DNA from: Scylla paramamosain
Taxonomy: Eukaryota > Arthropoda > Malacostraca > Decapoda > Portunidae
Direction: 5' to 3'
DNA: 64,000 bases
Assembly: GCF_035594125.1 (NCBI RefSeq)
Contig: NW_026973735.1
Location: 258,501 to 322,500, forward strand
Translations under genes and position numbers: made by a program
The notes under the pieces: generated by a model
What the model was told of the DNA's origin: nothing
The model's input: the letters and a program-made list of their open reading frames with translations, nothing else
The model's database searches: none
Shown here: one piece after another, positions 29,932 through 42,539 of the stretch
How positions within the stretch are numbered: the stretch's first letter is position 1
Layout of the letters: each line of letters starts with the position of its first letter

Positions 29932-31006
29932 GGTTTTTTTTTCTTTTATGTAGGAGGGACACTGGTCAAGGACAACAAAAATCCAAAAAAAATAAAAAAA
30001 GCCCTCTGAAATGCCAGTCCCAGAAAAAGGTCCACAGCGGTAATCAAAAATTGAAGGATAAGTGTGTTGAAACCTCCCTCTTGAAGGAATTCAAGTCATA
30101 GGAAGGTGGAAATATAGAAGCAGGCAGGAAGTTCCAGAGTTTACCAGATAAAGGGATGAATGATTGAGAATAATGCATCCACCTCTTGCATTAGAGAGGT
30201 GGACAGAATAAGGGTGAGAGAAAGAAGAAAGTAGTCATTCTAAAGAAAATCAGTAAAATACTTCCTAAGGTCCCCCCAACTAGCAGAGGCAAAACGCTAG
30301 AGGCACCTTCGCCTAGGCGGATCCTGACGAGGGATTGGAACGATAGGACAAGATACATATATGAGATTGTGATCGGTGGAGCCCAACAGAGAAGAGAGGG
30401 TGACAGCATTTGCAGAAGGACTAGAGGTCAGGAAAAGGTCAGGAATGTTGGGCGTACCTCCAAGACGGTCAGGAATACGAGTAGGGTGTTGCACCAATTG
30501 CTAGGTCGTGGAGGATAGCAAAGTTGAAGGCTAGTTCACCAGGATGGTCAGTGAAGGGAGAGGAAAGCTAAAGCTGGTGATGAACATTGAAGTCTCTTAA
30601 GAATGGAGATCTCTGCAAAAGGGAAGAGGGTCAGAATGTGCTCCACTTTGGAAGTTAAGTAGTCAAAGAATTTCTTATAGTCAGAGGAGTTAGGTGAGAG
30701 GTATACAGTACAGATAAATTTAGTATGAGAGTGACTCTGTAGTCGTAGCCAGATGGTGGAAAACTCGGAAGATTCAAGAGAGCAGGTTAAATTGTTGCGC
30801 ACATAAACGCAACATCCAGCTTTGGATCGAAAATGAGGATAGAGAAATTAGGAGGGAACAGAGAAGGGGCTACTGTCAGTTGCCTCAGACACCTGAGTTT
30901 CAGTGAGGAAAAGAGGAGGAGGTTTAGAAGAGGAGAGGATTGAAATTAGATCTTAGACCGCGAATGTTGCAGAATTAATGAAGAAAAAGTTGAGGGGCGT
31001 GTCAAT
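29932..31006 (-). mobile_element. Jockey-type element, 5'-truncated and internally deleted
   Basis: The copy aligns to the intact element at 56830-59810. A T-run at 29932-29948 (poly(A) on the minus strand) and the 3' UTR lead into the C-terminal coding part to about 30233. It then jumps directly to the endonuclease region (30234-31006). The missing part corresponds to about 57135-59008 of the intact copy, almost 1.9 kb including the whole polymerase. Both edges share the trinucleotide AGT. Within the endonuclease part there are further small losses: 2 bp in the CAATTGCTCTAGG word and about 13 bp near 30780. It ends at GTGTCAA, where the intact copy continues. Confidence 0.93.
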
Positions 31007-31077
31007 GGTTGTTGACCATTCTTGGGTTGTCTTGTTAACTCACCAGTAACCTTTTCACTGCTAGACAATAAAAACAT

Positions 31078-31078
31078 G

Positions 31079-31110
<32 letters not shown>

Positions 31111-31111
31111 T

Positions 31112-31142
<31 letters not shown>

Positions 31143-31168
31143 TAATAATATAATAATAATAACAACAA
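31078..31168. repeat. (AAT)n triplet repeat
   Basis: AAT triplets with single interruptions. Confidence 0.96.
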
Positions 31169-31286
31169 CCTTTTAGACACTTATGTTTTTTATCGGTTTT
31201 TACGTCCGAGTTCCTTAATTAATTATGGACTCCAGTCTCATGCATAGTTCATAACCTATAAAAGATGTTGACCTCCTACTCTCACA

Positions 31287-31544
<258 letters not shown>

Positions 31545-31984
31545 CCAGGCATCACCTTCCTCCCAGCCTATACATGCACCATCACGGCCACAAAGACGCG
31601 TCATTAATCCCTGTCTCGCTGGCTTGGGAGTCCCTCCACGCCTGCGACTCGGGGATTCAGGCCGCGTTATGAAATTTCGATGAAAGAAAAAACAAAAAAA
31701 ACTTAGTGTGGTTGGCTTGAAAGAAAAATGTTGTTTAAAAGATAAAAAAAAAAAAAAAAAAAAAAATCAGATATAATTTTCTTGTTCCCACACCACACGC
31801 CTTGAGCAGCATTCGAGGCGGCGGGTTTCACAATGATTCATAATGGCAACATCAGCGAGCCTCGCAGGATTGGGCAAAGAACGTGATTGAGATGTTTAGC
31901 TTTGTTACTTCGCAGCTAATGAGGATAGGAAGTGCTGGGATGCTGTTACTTCATAGGTAATGAGAACACGTATTTTGAAAGACT

Positions 31985-32160
31985 TTCTTATCTCGTCATG
32001 GTTATTTTCAAAACCATAGAAGTGGATATCTTGTTTTCCACTAAAGATGCATAATACTTGTCAAACTATCTCTAGAGACCATTAAAACTCCCTAAGAACA
32101 TCCATTAGAGGCTGTTAAAAGTAGTCAAGAGAAACTTTTGAGAATAAGGTTCATGAATAT
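31985..32160 (-). repeat. Dispersed decapod-type repeat copy
   Basis: It contains GATGCATAATACTTGTCAAA, then CTCTAGAGACCATTAAAACT, then AACATCCATTAGAGGCTGTT, AGTAGTCAAGAG and TTTGAGAATAAGG. Its reverse complement matches the order at 35268-35440 (GTATTCTGAAA, CTCGACTAC, ...GGATTCTGTATCATTAATAT). The neighbouring 32161-32757 is unique. Confidence 0.65.
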
Positions 32161-32757
32161 CAAAATTCTGAATACTGTAATTTTAGAAGCTGTGTCTTTA
32201 CTGTTGTTTTCATGGCAGAGGCAGGACGTTTGATGCACATGGACATTAGCTGAAAGATGCTGCACACTCTTCGTCTATTATATTTCCTCGTTTGCGATAG
32301 TTTTTTTTTTTTTTTTTTTTAAGTGAACATCACTAAACCCACGCATCAGGGTAACATTATTGCAAAGAACATAACACTCTATAAGTGCAACGCCTTTCAG
32401 TGCGGTTTCAGAATTTTATATCAAAGGATCTGAAGATGTTATGTAAAAGAACGTACGATTCCATATAAGCCTTCCTGTTGTAGAGGCAAACTGCTATAGA
32501 GGCATGTACATGTTAACAAAGATAATGATATTGATTGGGTGCACTACAATGTAACACTGACCAACCGTAACGAGGCAGCGTAATACAAACATTTTACAGA
32601 AGGCAATGGCAATTACGGTAATAATATTGAACACACTAAAATATCGTATATATCACTCAGGAAAAAAAAAATATCCAAAATAAATGATAAAATAAAGAAA
32701 AGAGCATTGCCTGATATGGTTGCTAATTATAGATATTTTTTTTTTATTTCGGCACGT

Positions 32758-33060
32758 CTAAAACATGATAACACAAGGCAAGATACAAGAAGCCAGGAGG
32801 CAGACACATGACAGATCTTGTAGAAAACATACATGCCTCTATCCACCTGTTATCCTTGTCCATGAACTTGTCTTTTCTTTGTTCAGCGCTTCTTACATCC
32901 TCAGCACCAACAAAGTGATACTGAATTTTGTCCTGTCATTTTTCATTCAGTTTGGGAACCAGTCTTGTATTTGTTTTTATTCAGCTTTATTAAGCTTCAA
33001 CTCATTATTTCTAAGCTCGCATTCTCAAACATTTCAGCGTCTTCTCTCGACTTATTGTAA
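32758..33060 (+). repeat. Longest copy of the decapod-type dispersed repeat
   Basis: Running 5'-3': ACACAAGGCAAG, AAGAAGCCAGGAGGCAGACA, CATGACAG, AAACATACATGCC, TATCCACCTGTTATCC, TCCATGAACTTGTC, CAGCACCAACAAAGTGATAC, GGGAACCAGTCTTGTATTTG, AAGCTTCAACTCATTATTTC. The first half is shared with 34560-34672 and, reversed, with 18222-18350. The long 101-codon frame across it is not a gene. Confidence 0.65.
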
Positions 33061-33437
33061 CAGGTTGTAGTGGAAGTTATTGAAGTTATAAAGGATATTT
33101 TCATCATTCTAGTAATGTGTATTATGATTTATAAAATGGTCCGCGGTAAACGACTGATCCTCTCTGTGGACTTTAAGATCTGGCTCTGGTGAGAGAACAA
33201 AGCGTTTGAGAGTGCGGGTGGTAGTTGTATCCTGATTACTAAGCCTGAGGATCTTGTCTGTGATGATCCACGGGCACCCATAAGCCCAGTACCCTCGTGT
33301 GCGGTGCTTGTGTCTTTAGGGATCTGAGGGCCTCGGGTGGAGTCTTCATTTTCATGACGTTTGTTCGTAACCACGTGTGATTGCATTACTCCAAACAAGG
33401 CACACGAACGGCAGTGTGGCGTTCACGCTCGCTCTCT

Positions 33438-33872
<435 letters not shown>

Positions 33873-34123
33873 GAAGCGCAGCTGCCATCTGGAATAGAAT
33901 AAAGGCAGCAATACACAGGTGGCGCTGCCCTCTCCACTGTGTTTACTGTTTACGAGGTGAGAGGTGGAGGCGAGGCAGGTCGCCAGAGTCATGTTTGCCC
34001 AGCACTGGGGAAGGGAGGATTGGCAGCCCTCGGTTTGCACCACGCAGCAGCCTCCTGCCACTCTGGGGAGGTTGGCAGGACTGGGAAAATATGAGAAGTG
34101 CTCGTGTGTACAGGCCTAACCAT

Positions 34124-34336
34124 TAACCCTTTCACTACTGTTTGGCTCATCTTTCCTCAGTCACAAGCTGCTCTGAGGCACTTCTTGTCCCACAGTCACC
34201 TCCATTATATGGACTACAAACTGAAAAATCCACTCCTCTTTATCGCCTTCTTTCTTGCAGGTTTTTTTTTTTTTTTTTTGATTTCATGAATTGTTTGTAG
34301 TGCTGAGACCTATTACTTATCGCACTGAAAGGGTTT
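34124..34336. mobile_element. MITE-like unit with terminal inverted repeats
   Basis: It begins AACCCTTTCACTACTG and ends CGCACTGAAAGGGTT, whose reverse complement is AACCCTTTCAGTGCG. That gives ten exactly paired bases at the ends and a 213-bp non-coding interior. The starting word is shared with 27122. No clear target duplication: the right side is immediately (TA)n-like. Confidence 0.5.
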
Positions 34337-34449
<113 letters not shown>

Positions 34450-34559
34450 CCTGAAAAAGTCTTGCCACGTAAAAAAAAAGATTAGCTCTTATTCACCAAC
34501 TGGTAGTGGGAATTGTTGGTTGCATACTGACTGAAATACAAAAATGTTGACATTAGAAT

Positions 34560-34775
<216 letters not shown>

Positions 34776-35267
34776 TTTTTTTTCTTCTTATCTCCGTATA
34801 GATTTATCAACAATAGCCTGATTATTAAGTATTTTATTAATCTTTTTGACAATCTGACTCTTATGGGAAAGAAAGAAGTCTCCAGTTGTGAAGTAGTGGA
34901 GAATAAATACATATAATTTATATGGTAACAGCAGTGTTTATGAAAGCCGGTCTTTTATGAGTGTGTTGAAGTTTACATTCTCTGAAGCAGTATCCATGCG
35001 TGACTTTAACTCCATCAGTGTCCCCGCGTCTCCTCTCCTTTAACTCATTAACCTATTAGCATTGTTTTTAATTGGACACGATGACATTTAAATGAAACCT
35101 AAGGGTGATTCACAGTCCGGCATTGTAATGGACCTTCTTACCTGACGATGGTTTGCTGTGGGGATTTCAGACAAGATTTAGTGGCGCACGTGAGCCAAGT
35201 GATGCAGTGCACACGTTTTGGCCTCGTGTAGATCAGGCCGTGTGCAAAGTATGGCCCGTATTCTGAA

Positions 35268-35440
35268 AGATTGCTTCCCTGTATCTCGACTACATTCATC
35301 AAGCCTTAGTGGAAGTAACAGGAGCTTTTATTTGTGTTTTTATGATATTAGTTGAACAAGGATTCTGTATCATTAATATGAGAAAATGTCGTGGGAACCC
35401 GATCAACCATTGTTGTGTCGAAGAATGCGAGCACTAATTT
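35268..35440 (+). repeat. Dispersed decapod-type repeat copy
   Basis: CCGTATTCTGAAAGATTGC, then ATCTCGACTACATTCATC, AGTGGAAGTAACAGGAGC, AACAAGGATTCTGTATC, AAAATGTCGTGGGAACCCGA and AAGAATGCGAGCAC. The reverse complements of these words occur at 9.5-9.9, 32.0-32.2 and 39.4-39.5 kb. Confidence 0.65.
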
Positions 35441-35586
35441 CCTGTATTGTCTGGAATTTGTACGCACGTGCTTTGTATTCTAGATTAGATGCAAGACAAT
35501 CACAAACACATTAACGGAGATAGATAGGTATGTAGGTAGGATGGTGTTTATATAGGTAGGTGGGTATATAGCTCTAAGGTAGGTAA

Positions 35587-35588
<2 letters not shown>

Positions 35589-35671
<83 letters not shown>
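35589..35671. repeat. (GA)n microsatellite
   Basis: Pure run. The stretch 35672-36057 is unique, ending in GTCT tetranucleotides. Confidence 0.97.
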
Positions 35672-35674
<3 letters not shown>

Positions 35675-36052
35675 GGCACCCCGTTACCTCGGTATAAAAA
35701 TAAGCACTCGTTAACCTCTTCCCTTAGTTGGCGTTCACATACAGCACGCCAAGGCCATTAAACCGCAAAGGTGGCCGCGGCACAAACAAGCTTTACAACA
35801 CACAAAAATGATGCTCCCAAAAGCCAGTCGGCGGGGGAGACAAAAACAGAAGTATGTGAGGCCTCCATATATTGCAAAAGAAATATACTGCAGATTGGTT
35901 TATTCTGTCCGCGTTCACGTGACCTTCCATACCTCTCCTCTTTGTCTTTTTTCTCTGTGTCTCTGTTTATCTGTCTGTCTGTCTGTATCTGTCTGTTTGG
36001 TTGCTTGTCTGTGTCTGTTTGTTTCTCTCTGTCTTCTTGTTTGTCTTTATCT

Positions 36053-36312
<260 letters not shown>

Positions 36313-36737
36313 AGGCCAGTATCATCAGCACACATCGGTCTTGGTTATCGGTGACAATGGCAATTTTTCAAGCAATGTTTCTCTACGTTTTGCTTTATCA
36401 CTTTATTCCGCACTGTGTTTGCATGGCCAACCGTTTCTGCATTTTTTTTTTTTTTTATTTATTTATTTTTTTTTTTATGTGCAGTATTTGTCTTTTTTCT
36501 ACATATATTTGTCATTTGTATTAGTATTTGTGATAGTTATGAGTGTGGGTGTCCTGCAGGGTGACATTGAAGGTTTGCTGAAAATGCATTAAATCATCAT
36601 GTTGCAAGCTGTGTCATGCATTTCTTTTGTCACCCGTTATAATGTGTGTCGCGTCCGTTTTGACATTCAAATGTAACAAAAAAGGAAATACCAACAACAA
36701 CAATTCCTTTAGTAACAACAACAACAACAACAGCAGC

Positions 36738-36745
36738 AGCTACTA

Positions 36746-36817
<72 letters not shown>

Positions 36818-36866
36818 CTGCCACCAACAACAGCAGCTACTACTACTACTACTACTACTACTACTC
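36738..36866. repeat. (TAC)n triplet repeat with CAA/CAG interruptions
   Basis: CAA/CAG triplets at 36708-36740 lead into (CTA)n at 36740-36816. A second (CTA)n follows at 36838-36865. Confidence 0.96.
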
Positions 36867-37284
36867 CTGCCACCACCACTATATCAGAAACAACAACAAC
36901 ACACACGCAGAGATGGCCGTGCAGCCTCCACCGCTAGCCAAACAAGTCCTCGGGAACAGCCCATGACGTTTAGGCTTATGGTGGTGGCTGGCAGTGAAGA
37001 GACGCTGGCTGGCCGGGGCTCGCCGTCCTTCCATTACCTAATCGCCGCCGCAAAGGAGCAGGAAGCCAGTCATCTTCACTAAAGTTTATGAAAATCACTC
37101 GCCTGTGTATTCCTGCATAGGTATTCCAATAACTTAAGGGGCAGTGCGAAGTGAGTCTGGTCTTACGTTGTTCCACGTATTTCTGTTGACCATTCTGACC
37201 AATAGGTAATGAGTGTTTTTATTAGAGACAACGACCAAGGCCAAACAAAATGGGTAAAAGAAAGGCTACCTAACAGAGGTAGCC

Positions 37285-38100
37285 AAATTTCTGATTGGGG
37301 CAGAGCAAACTTGGTATTGTTCAATGCCTCAAAAACTCAATTCCTCCATCTATCAACTCGACACAACCTTCCAGACAACTATCCCCTCTTCTTCAATGAC
37401 ACTCAACTGTCCCCCTCTTCTACACTGAACATCCTCGGTCTGTCCTTTACTTATAATCTGAACTGGAAACTTCACATCTCATCTCTAGCTAAGACAGCTT
37501 CTATGAAGTTAGGTGTTCTGAGACGTCTCCGCCAGTTTTTCTCACACCCCCAGCTGCTAACTCTGTACAAGGGCCTTATCCGTCCATGTATGGAGTATGC
37601 TTCACATGTCTGGGAGGGTTCCACTCATACTGCTCTTCTAGACAGGGTGGAATCAAAAGCTTTTCGTCTCATCAACTCCTCTCCTCTAACTGACTGTCTT
37701 CAGCCTCTCTCTCACCGCCGCAATGTTGCATATCTAGCTGTCTTTTACCGCTATTTTCATGCTAACTGCTCTTCTGATCTTGCTAACTGCATGCCTCCCC
37801 TCCTTCCGCGGCCTCGCTGCACAAGACTTTCTTCTTTCTCTCACCCCTATTCTGTCCACCTCTCTAACGCAAGAGTTAACCAGTATTCTCAATCATTCAT
37901 CCCTTTCTCTGGTAAACTCTGGAACTCCCTGCCTGCTTCTGTATTTCCACCTTCCTATGACTTGAATTCCTTCAAGAGGGAGGTTTCAAGACACTTATCC
38001 ACCAATTTTTGACCACTGCTTTGACCCTTTTATGGGACTGGCATTTCAGTGGGCATTTTTTTTTATTAGATTTTTGTTGCCCTTGGCCAGTGTTCTTCCT

Positions 38101-38130
<30 letters not shown>
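37285..38130 (+). mobile_element. 5'-truncated jockey-type element (C-terminus plus 3' UTR)
   Basis: From AAATTTCTGATTGGGGCAGA onward the copy matches the intact element: the [19 protein letters not shown] block, [15 protein letters not shown], the C-terminus ending RHLSTNF at 38012, the full 3' UTR and a poly(A) tail at 38104-38130. The open frame is undamaged over about 240 codons. It reads upstream only by chance to ATG 37209, and the protein lacks the endonuclease and catalytic polymerase core, so it cannot move itself. High identity to the 57-60 kb copy indicates a young insertion. A perfect 8-bp hairpin lies exactly at its 5' junction. Confidence 0.93.
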
Positions 38131-38142
<12 letters not shown>

Positions 38143-39369
38143 AAACGCTCAATGCCGTAATCATGAAGTATCAGGAATAGAAAAATCGAAAAAAAAGACC
38201 ACTTTAATTAGCTAATTTCTTTATTCCAGTAATCTCATGTTATTTTATTGGTCTAAAAACTGAAACTATAAGCGCTGAAAAGTTTAAACTCCTTGGGCCC
38301 ACTTTTTTTTTTACTCATGTTCAGTAATTACACTTGAAGCCTGCGCTACAAAACTGTATTAAGGTTGAGGAAAAGCCACAGCAGCCTGAGAGTTAATCAG
38401 CGTGGAAGTAATTTATAGCATCCGTGGTGGGAATGACGTGAGTGACGTTAGATGTTGCTGCACCACTGATTGGGACACTGAGTCACTTCATTATAAGGTC
38501 AATCATTCTCCTACATATTTACAAGCCGCGATCCAGTGAGTGTGAACTCTTTTGACGTGTTGTTGTCAGTCGTGAGTACAAGTAGAGGAGTGTTACACTC
38601 ACTGCTTACCCATACTAATAACAAATATCACGGTCTACATTAATAAAAATAAATAAAAACTTCATAAAGGGGAAAGAAAAATTCGACTTAAGACTAAAAG
38701 TAAAATAGAAAAAAAACAAGATAATAATGATGTGTGTATATATAAAATAAAAAATAAAAAAAAAAATTGAAAATTGTAAGTCTGATGTCACGAATTCTTG
38801 TATTTGTATGCGTTGTGTTCTATAAGGACTATTGTAAATGCCATAGACATGATTTCCCGATTTCTAATGTTTTATCATATTGATGATGCAGAATTCTTAT
38901 TAAGCTTTCACTAAAATTAGGAAAAAAAAAAAAAAATCCACCACTGCTCATTACAAGTCTGTGAGAAAAGACACCGAGGCACTTCAGAATATTATCTTAT
39001 AATTTCAGAAGTGAACGGAAAATCGCAGGTATAGTGAGTTTTGTTCCACGAGAGCCGATCGCTCAGCAAAAATGATGTACTTGTTTACATAAATATCTAT
39101 TAAAATTGCGTGAATTATTGAACACACCGAGGTCACAAATATGAGCCGATGTGTTTAATTATCCTCATCACCATCCGTGTGGACGTTATATAGATGTTGA
39201 TTATGTTGATGTGCATCGAGAAGCGTAAGACTAAACTATGCACCAAAACCCATCGACAGGTACCCAGCACGCCCCGGCAGCAGGTCACTGATGACGTCAT
39301 TGCCTGTTGTGTTGCCATTGTGACGTTCTCTCAAGTCCAAGATAATTATTCAGATTCTTATGCGCAGTC
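38131..39369. other. Non-coding, nothing recognised
   Basis: Unique AT-rich sequence with A-runs near 38755 and 38925. A short GATGATGCAGAATTCTTATT word at about 38862 belongs to the dispersed family seen at 39370. Confidence 0.55.
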
Positions 39370-39500
39370 TCTATATTGATGATGCAGAAACCTTGTTAAA
39401 CTATCACTGGAAACATGAGAACGCCATTGAAAACCCCTAATAACTCTCGTTAAAAGTATTAAAATTAGTCGAGATCTGACGCGCGCGCAGACGTTTGAGA
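39370..39500 (-). repeat. Dispersed decapod-type repeat copy
   Basis: TTGATGATGCAGAAACCTTG, AACTATCACTGGAAACATGA, GAACGCCATTGAAAACCCC, TAATAACTCTCGTTAAAAG, TAGTCGAGATCTGACGCG and AGACGTTTGAGAA keep the order of the 9.5-kb array units. Confidence 0.65.
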
Positions 39501-39759
39501 AAAGAGTATCTGGTGTTCTGCGGGAGACAAGGAGATCAAATACAGGACGTCCTGAGACAAAGTAACCAGAGGACAGTGAAGGGAATACAGTGGCAGCATT
39601 CCCTCTTCTGAAGCTTTCCGGTGCCTTGTCTGTGGCTGATCCTCGCAAGTCTTCTCTGCAAGGCTGCCCACTCTCAAACTTCTACCTCAAGTATTTCCTG
39701 TGCAGTCTTTGCATCCAGGCTCATCGCTCTGAACATGAAGTAAGGAAGGAAAACGGAAT

Positions 39760-39764
<5 letters not shown>

Positions 39765-39810
<46 letters not shown>

Positions 39811-39955
39811 GAGGATGGAGGAGAAAGTGAAGAATGATGGAGAGAAAGAGTAAGGATGAAGGAGAAAGAGAAAGAAGGAAAGAGGTGAGAATGAAGGAGA
39901 AGAGAAAGAGAAAGAGACGGGATGAGAGAGAAAGGGAGGGAGAGGCAGCGAAAAA
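39765..39955. repeat. (GA)n and GA-rich degenerate tract
   Basis: (GA)n at 39768-39808 is followed by about 150 bp of AGAAAGAG/AAGGAG purine words. Minus-strand leucine/serine/phenylalanine frames here are artefacts. Confidence 0.93.
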
Positions 39956-40167
39956 ACATAAATGAGTAGTGAGCTGTGGTAGCCTCGGATGAAGACACAC
40001 AATGGTTGGTCCTCCACTCTATGATATAATCCGGCAATACATATCGCTCCCCCTTACGTCCCATATCTTGCTTCCCTCTTAATCTATGGCACACTTTTCC
40101 GCCTGAGTTTAGGGCGGGAGTGTGTCTGGAACTGGAAGGTAGGAGGTATTTGGTGAATCTTGGATAG

Positions 40168-40168
40168 A

Positions 40169-40217
<49 letters not shown>

Positions 40218-40222
40218 GGGGA
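40168..40222. repeat. (GA)n ending in a G-run
   Basis: (GA)n to about 40206, then 15 guanines. Confidence 0.95.
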
Positions 40223-40295
40223 ATAATCTAATTTTACTACACGCAACATTTTTTTTCATTTATTTATTTATTTATTTTTATTTTTTTTTGTTTTT

Positions 40296-40327
40296 CTAGT
40301 TTTCCCTAGTCTGTCAGGGAAAACTAG
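40296..40327. other. Perfect 12-bp hairpin
   Basis: CTAGTTTTCCCT (40296-40307) and AGGGAAAACTAG (40316-40327) are exact reverse complements around an 8-base loop. A T-run precedes and an A-run follows, so the stem can extend with mismatches. Confidence 0.9.
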
Positions 40328-40684
40328 ACGAAAAAAAAAAAAAATCTATACGCAGCATTTATATTACCAACTTAAGTGGTCATCCATTTTCAGTAATCCA
40401 AATGAGAAAGTGAGACGTTTGCTTTATGAAAACTCTGAAGTGAGGAGTCATTCTGTGCTTGCCTTCATAGACTCGTCATCCTTTATGCAGCTTCTGTATA
40501 ACGCAGTGTTGTGTTATAAAGGTGCGTGATTTGGGAACTGAACAAGAACTAATATAATTATGGTATACATTCCAAAACTGAAATACATGAAATCTGAAAG
40601 GCCTCGTAATAACATTATTTCTGAACTCCTTCCGAGATTGTAATGATGACAGAAAAGAAAAAGTGTACGTTGCTTGAAAAATTC

Positions 40685-40880
40685 TGGTAAGCCTTGGAAC
40701 TCCCTGTATGTGTATTTCCGCTTTCCTATGACTTGAACTCTTTCTAGAGGGAGGTTCAAAATTACTTATCCTCTGGTTTTTACTTTTATTTATTTATTTT
40801 TTTTTTTCTCTGAGGACTTTCGCCTTAGCGGCCTTTTTTGTTTCCTAATTTTTGTTACCCTCTTGCATAAATAAAAATAA
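40685..40880 (+). mobile_element. 3' end of a diverged jockey-type element
   Basis: GGAACTCCCTG, TTCCGCTTTCCTATGACTTG, AACTCTTTCTAGAGGGAGGT, ACTTATCCTC and the UTR words CTTTCGCC and TTTTTGTTACCCTCTTGCAT line up with the 3' ends at 1-255 and 37.9-38.1 kb. The C-terminal reading frame has a TAG stop and the UTR is diverged. It ends in AAAT-type tail sequence. Confidence 0.75.
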
Positions 40881-41117
40881 AATAAAACATCGTGTGTTTA
40901 TCTCAATTAGAGATTTATAAATATTAAATATAAAGAAGAATCGTGCAGTCTTGTGATCATTTCAGTACGCTATATTTTCCCCCACCGAGTATTCCCTGAG
41001 ATGTTTGAACGCAGCCAGCGTCTTCCCACACAGAGGAAATGTAATGAAAAAGCTACTCTCAAGAAAACATCTTGTTCCTTTTGCATAAATATGATTGAAA
41101 ATCAAATAAACACGCCA

Positions 41118-41119
<2 letters not shown>

Positions 41120-41188
<69 letters not shown>
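41120..41188. repeat. (GA)n microsatellite
   Basis: Pure dinucleotide run. The flanking 40881-41119 and 41189-41395 are unique. Confidence 0.97.
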
Positions 41189-41190
<2 letters not shown>

Positions 41191-41395
41191 CGTATCAAAC
41201 AGCACTCGATCCAGAAGTCATTGGCAGTTAATTAGCTGAACCATCGGAGTGTGTAAAGATTCGAGCAAATATTAAACTAACAGTCTTTTACCAATGGACG
41301 ATATCAGCGGAATAAACTAATAAACCTCAAACGTTCTATACATACCAATAAACTATAAAAACTTCCCCATTGTTATCCTTGTTCCCTGTAGTAGG

Positions 41396-41406
41396 ACACA
41401 CACACA

Positions 41407-41481
<75 letters not shown>

Positions 41482-41609
41482 CTTCTCAGGTTATTATTTT
41501 TAAGGCATCTCTCATCCGCGTATTTTTTCCACGGCCGCATTGTTCCCGGGCAGTCAGTGAGTTCCGCGCGCTATCTTGATTGACGGGAAGAGCAACGACA
41601 TTTTGATGG

Positions 41610-41681
<72 letters not shown>

Positions 41682-41691
41682 TGTGGTTTGT
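41396..41691. repeat. (CA)n and (TG)n in opposite orientation
   Basis: (CA)n 41396-41480 and (TG)n 41611-41691 lie 130 bp apart and are complementary. A T-run follows at 41726-41757. Confidence 0.97.
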
Positions 41692-41858
41692 TGGGGTGTG
41701 TTTTTCTTGATCTCTTCGTATTTCTTTTTTTTCTTTTTTTTTTTTTTTTTTTTTTTTGTAAAAAGACTGCTTGGTATGGTGACAAGGGAGACAATATTTT
41801 TGGAAGCTTCTATTTTTATGTACAGTATATGCAGAATGTTCAGAGATGTATACCTGCA

Positions 41859-42491
<633 letters not shown>

Positions 42492-42539
42492 TGAACATTT
42501 TTTGGTAGTTTTTCTTTGACTATGCCATTTTTCTTATAT

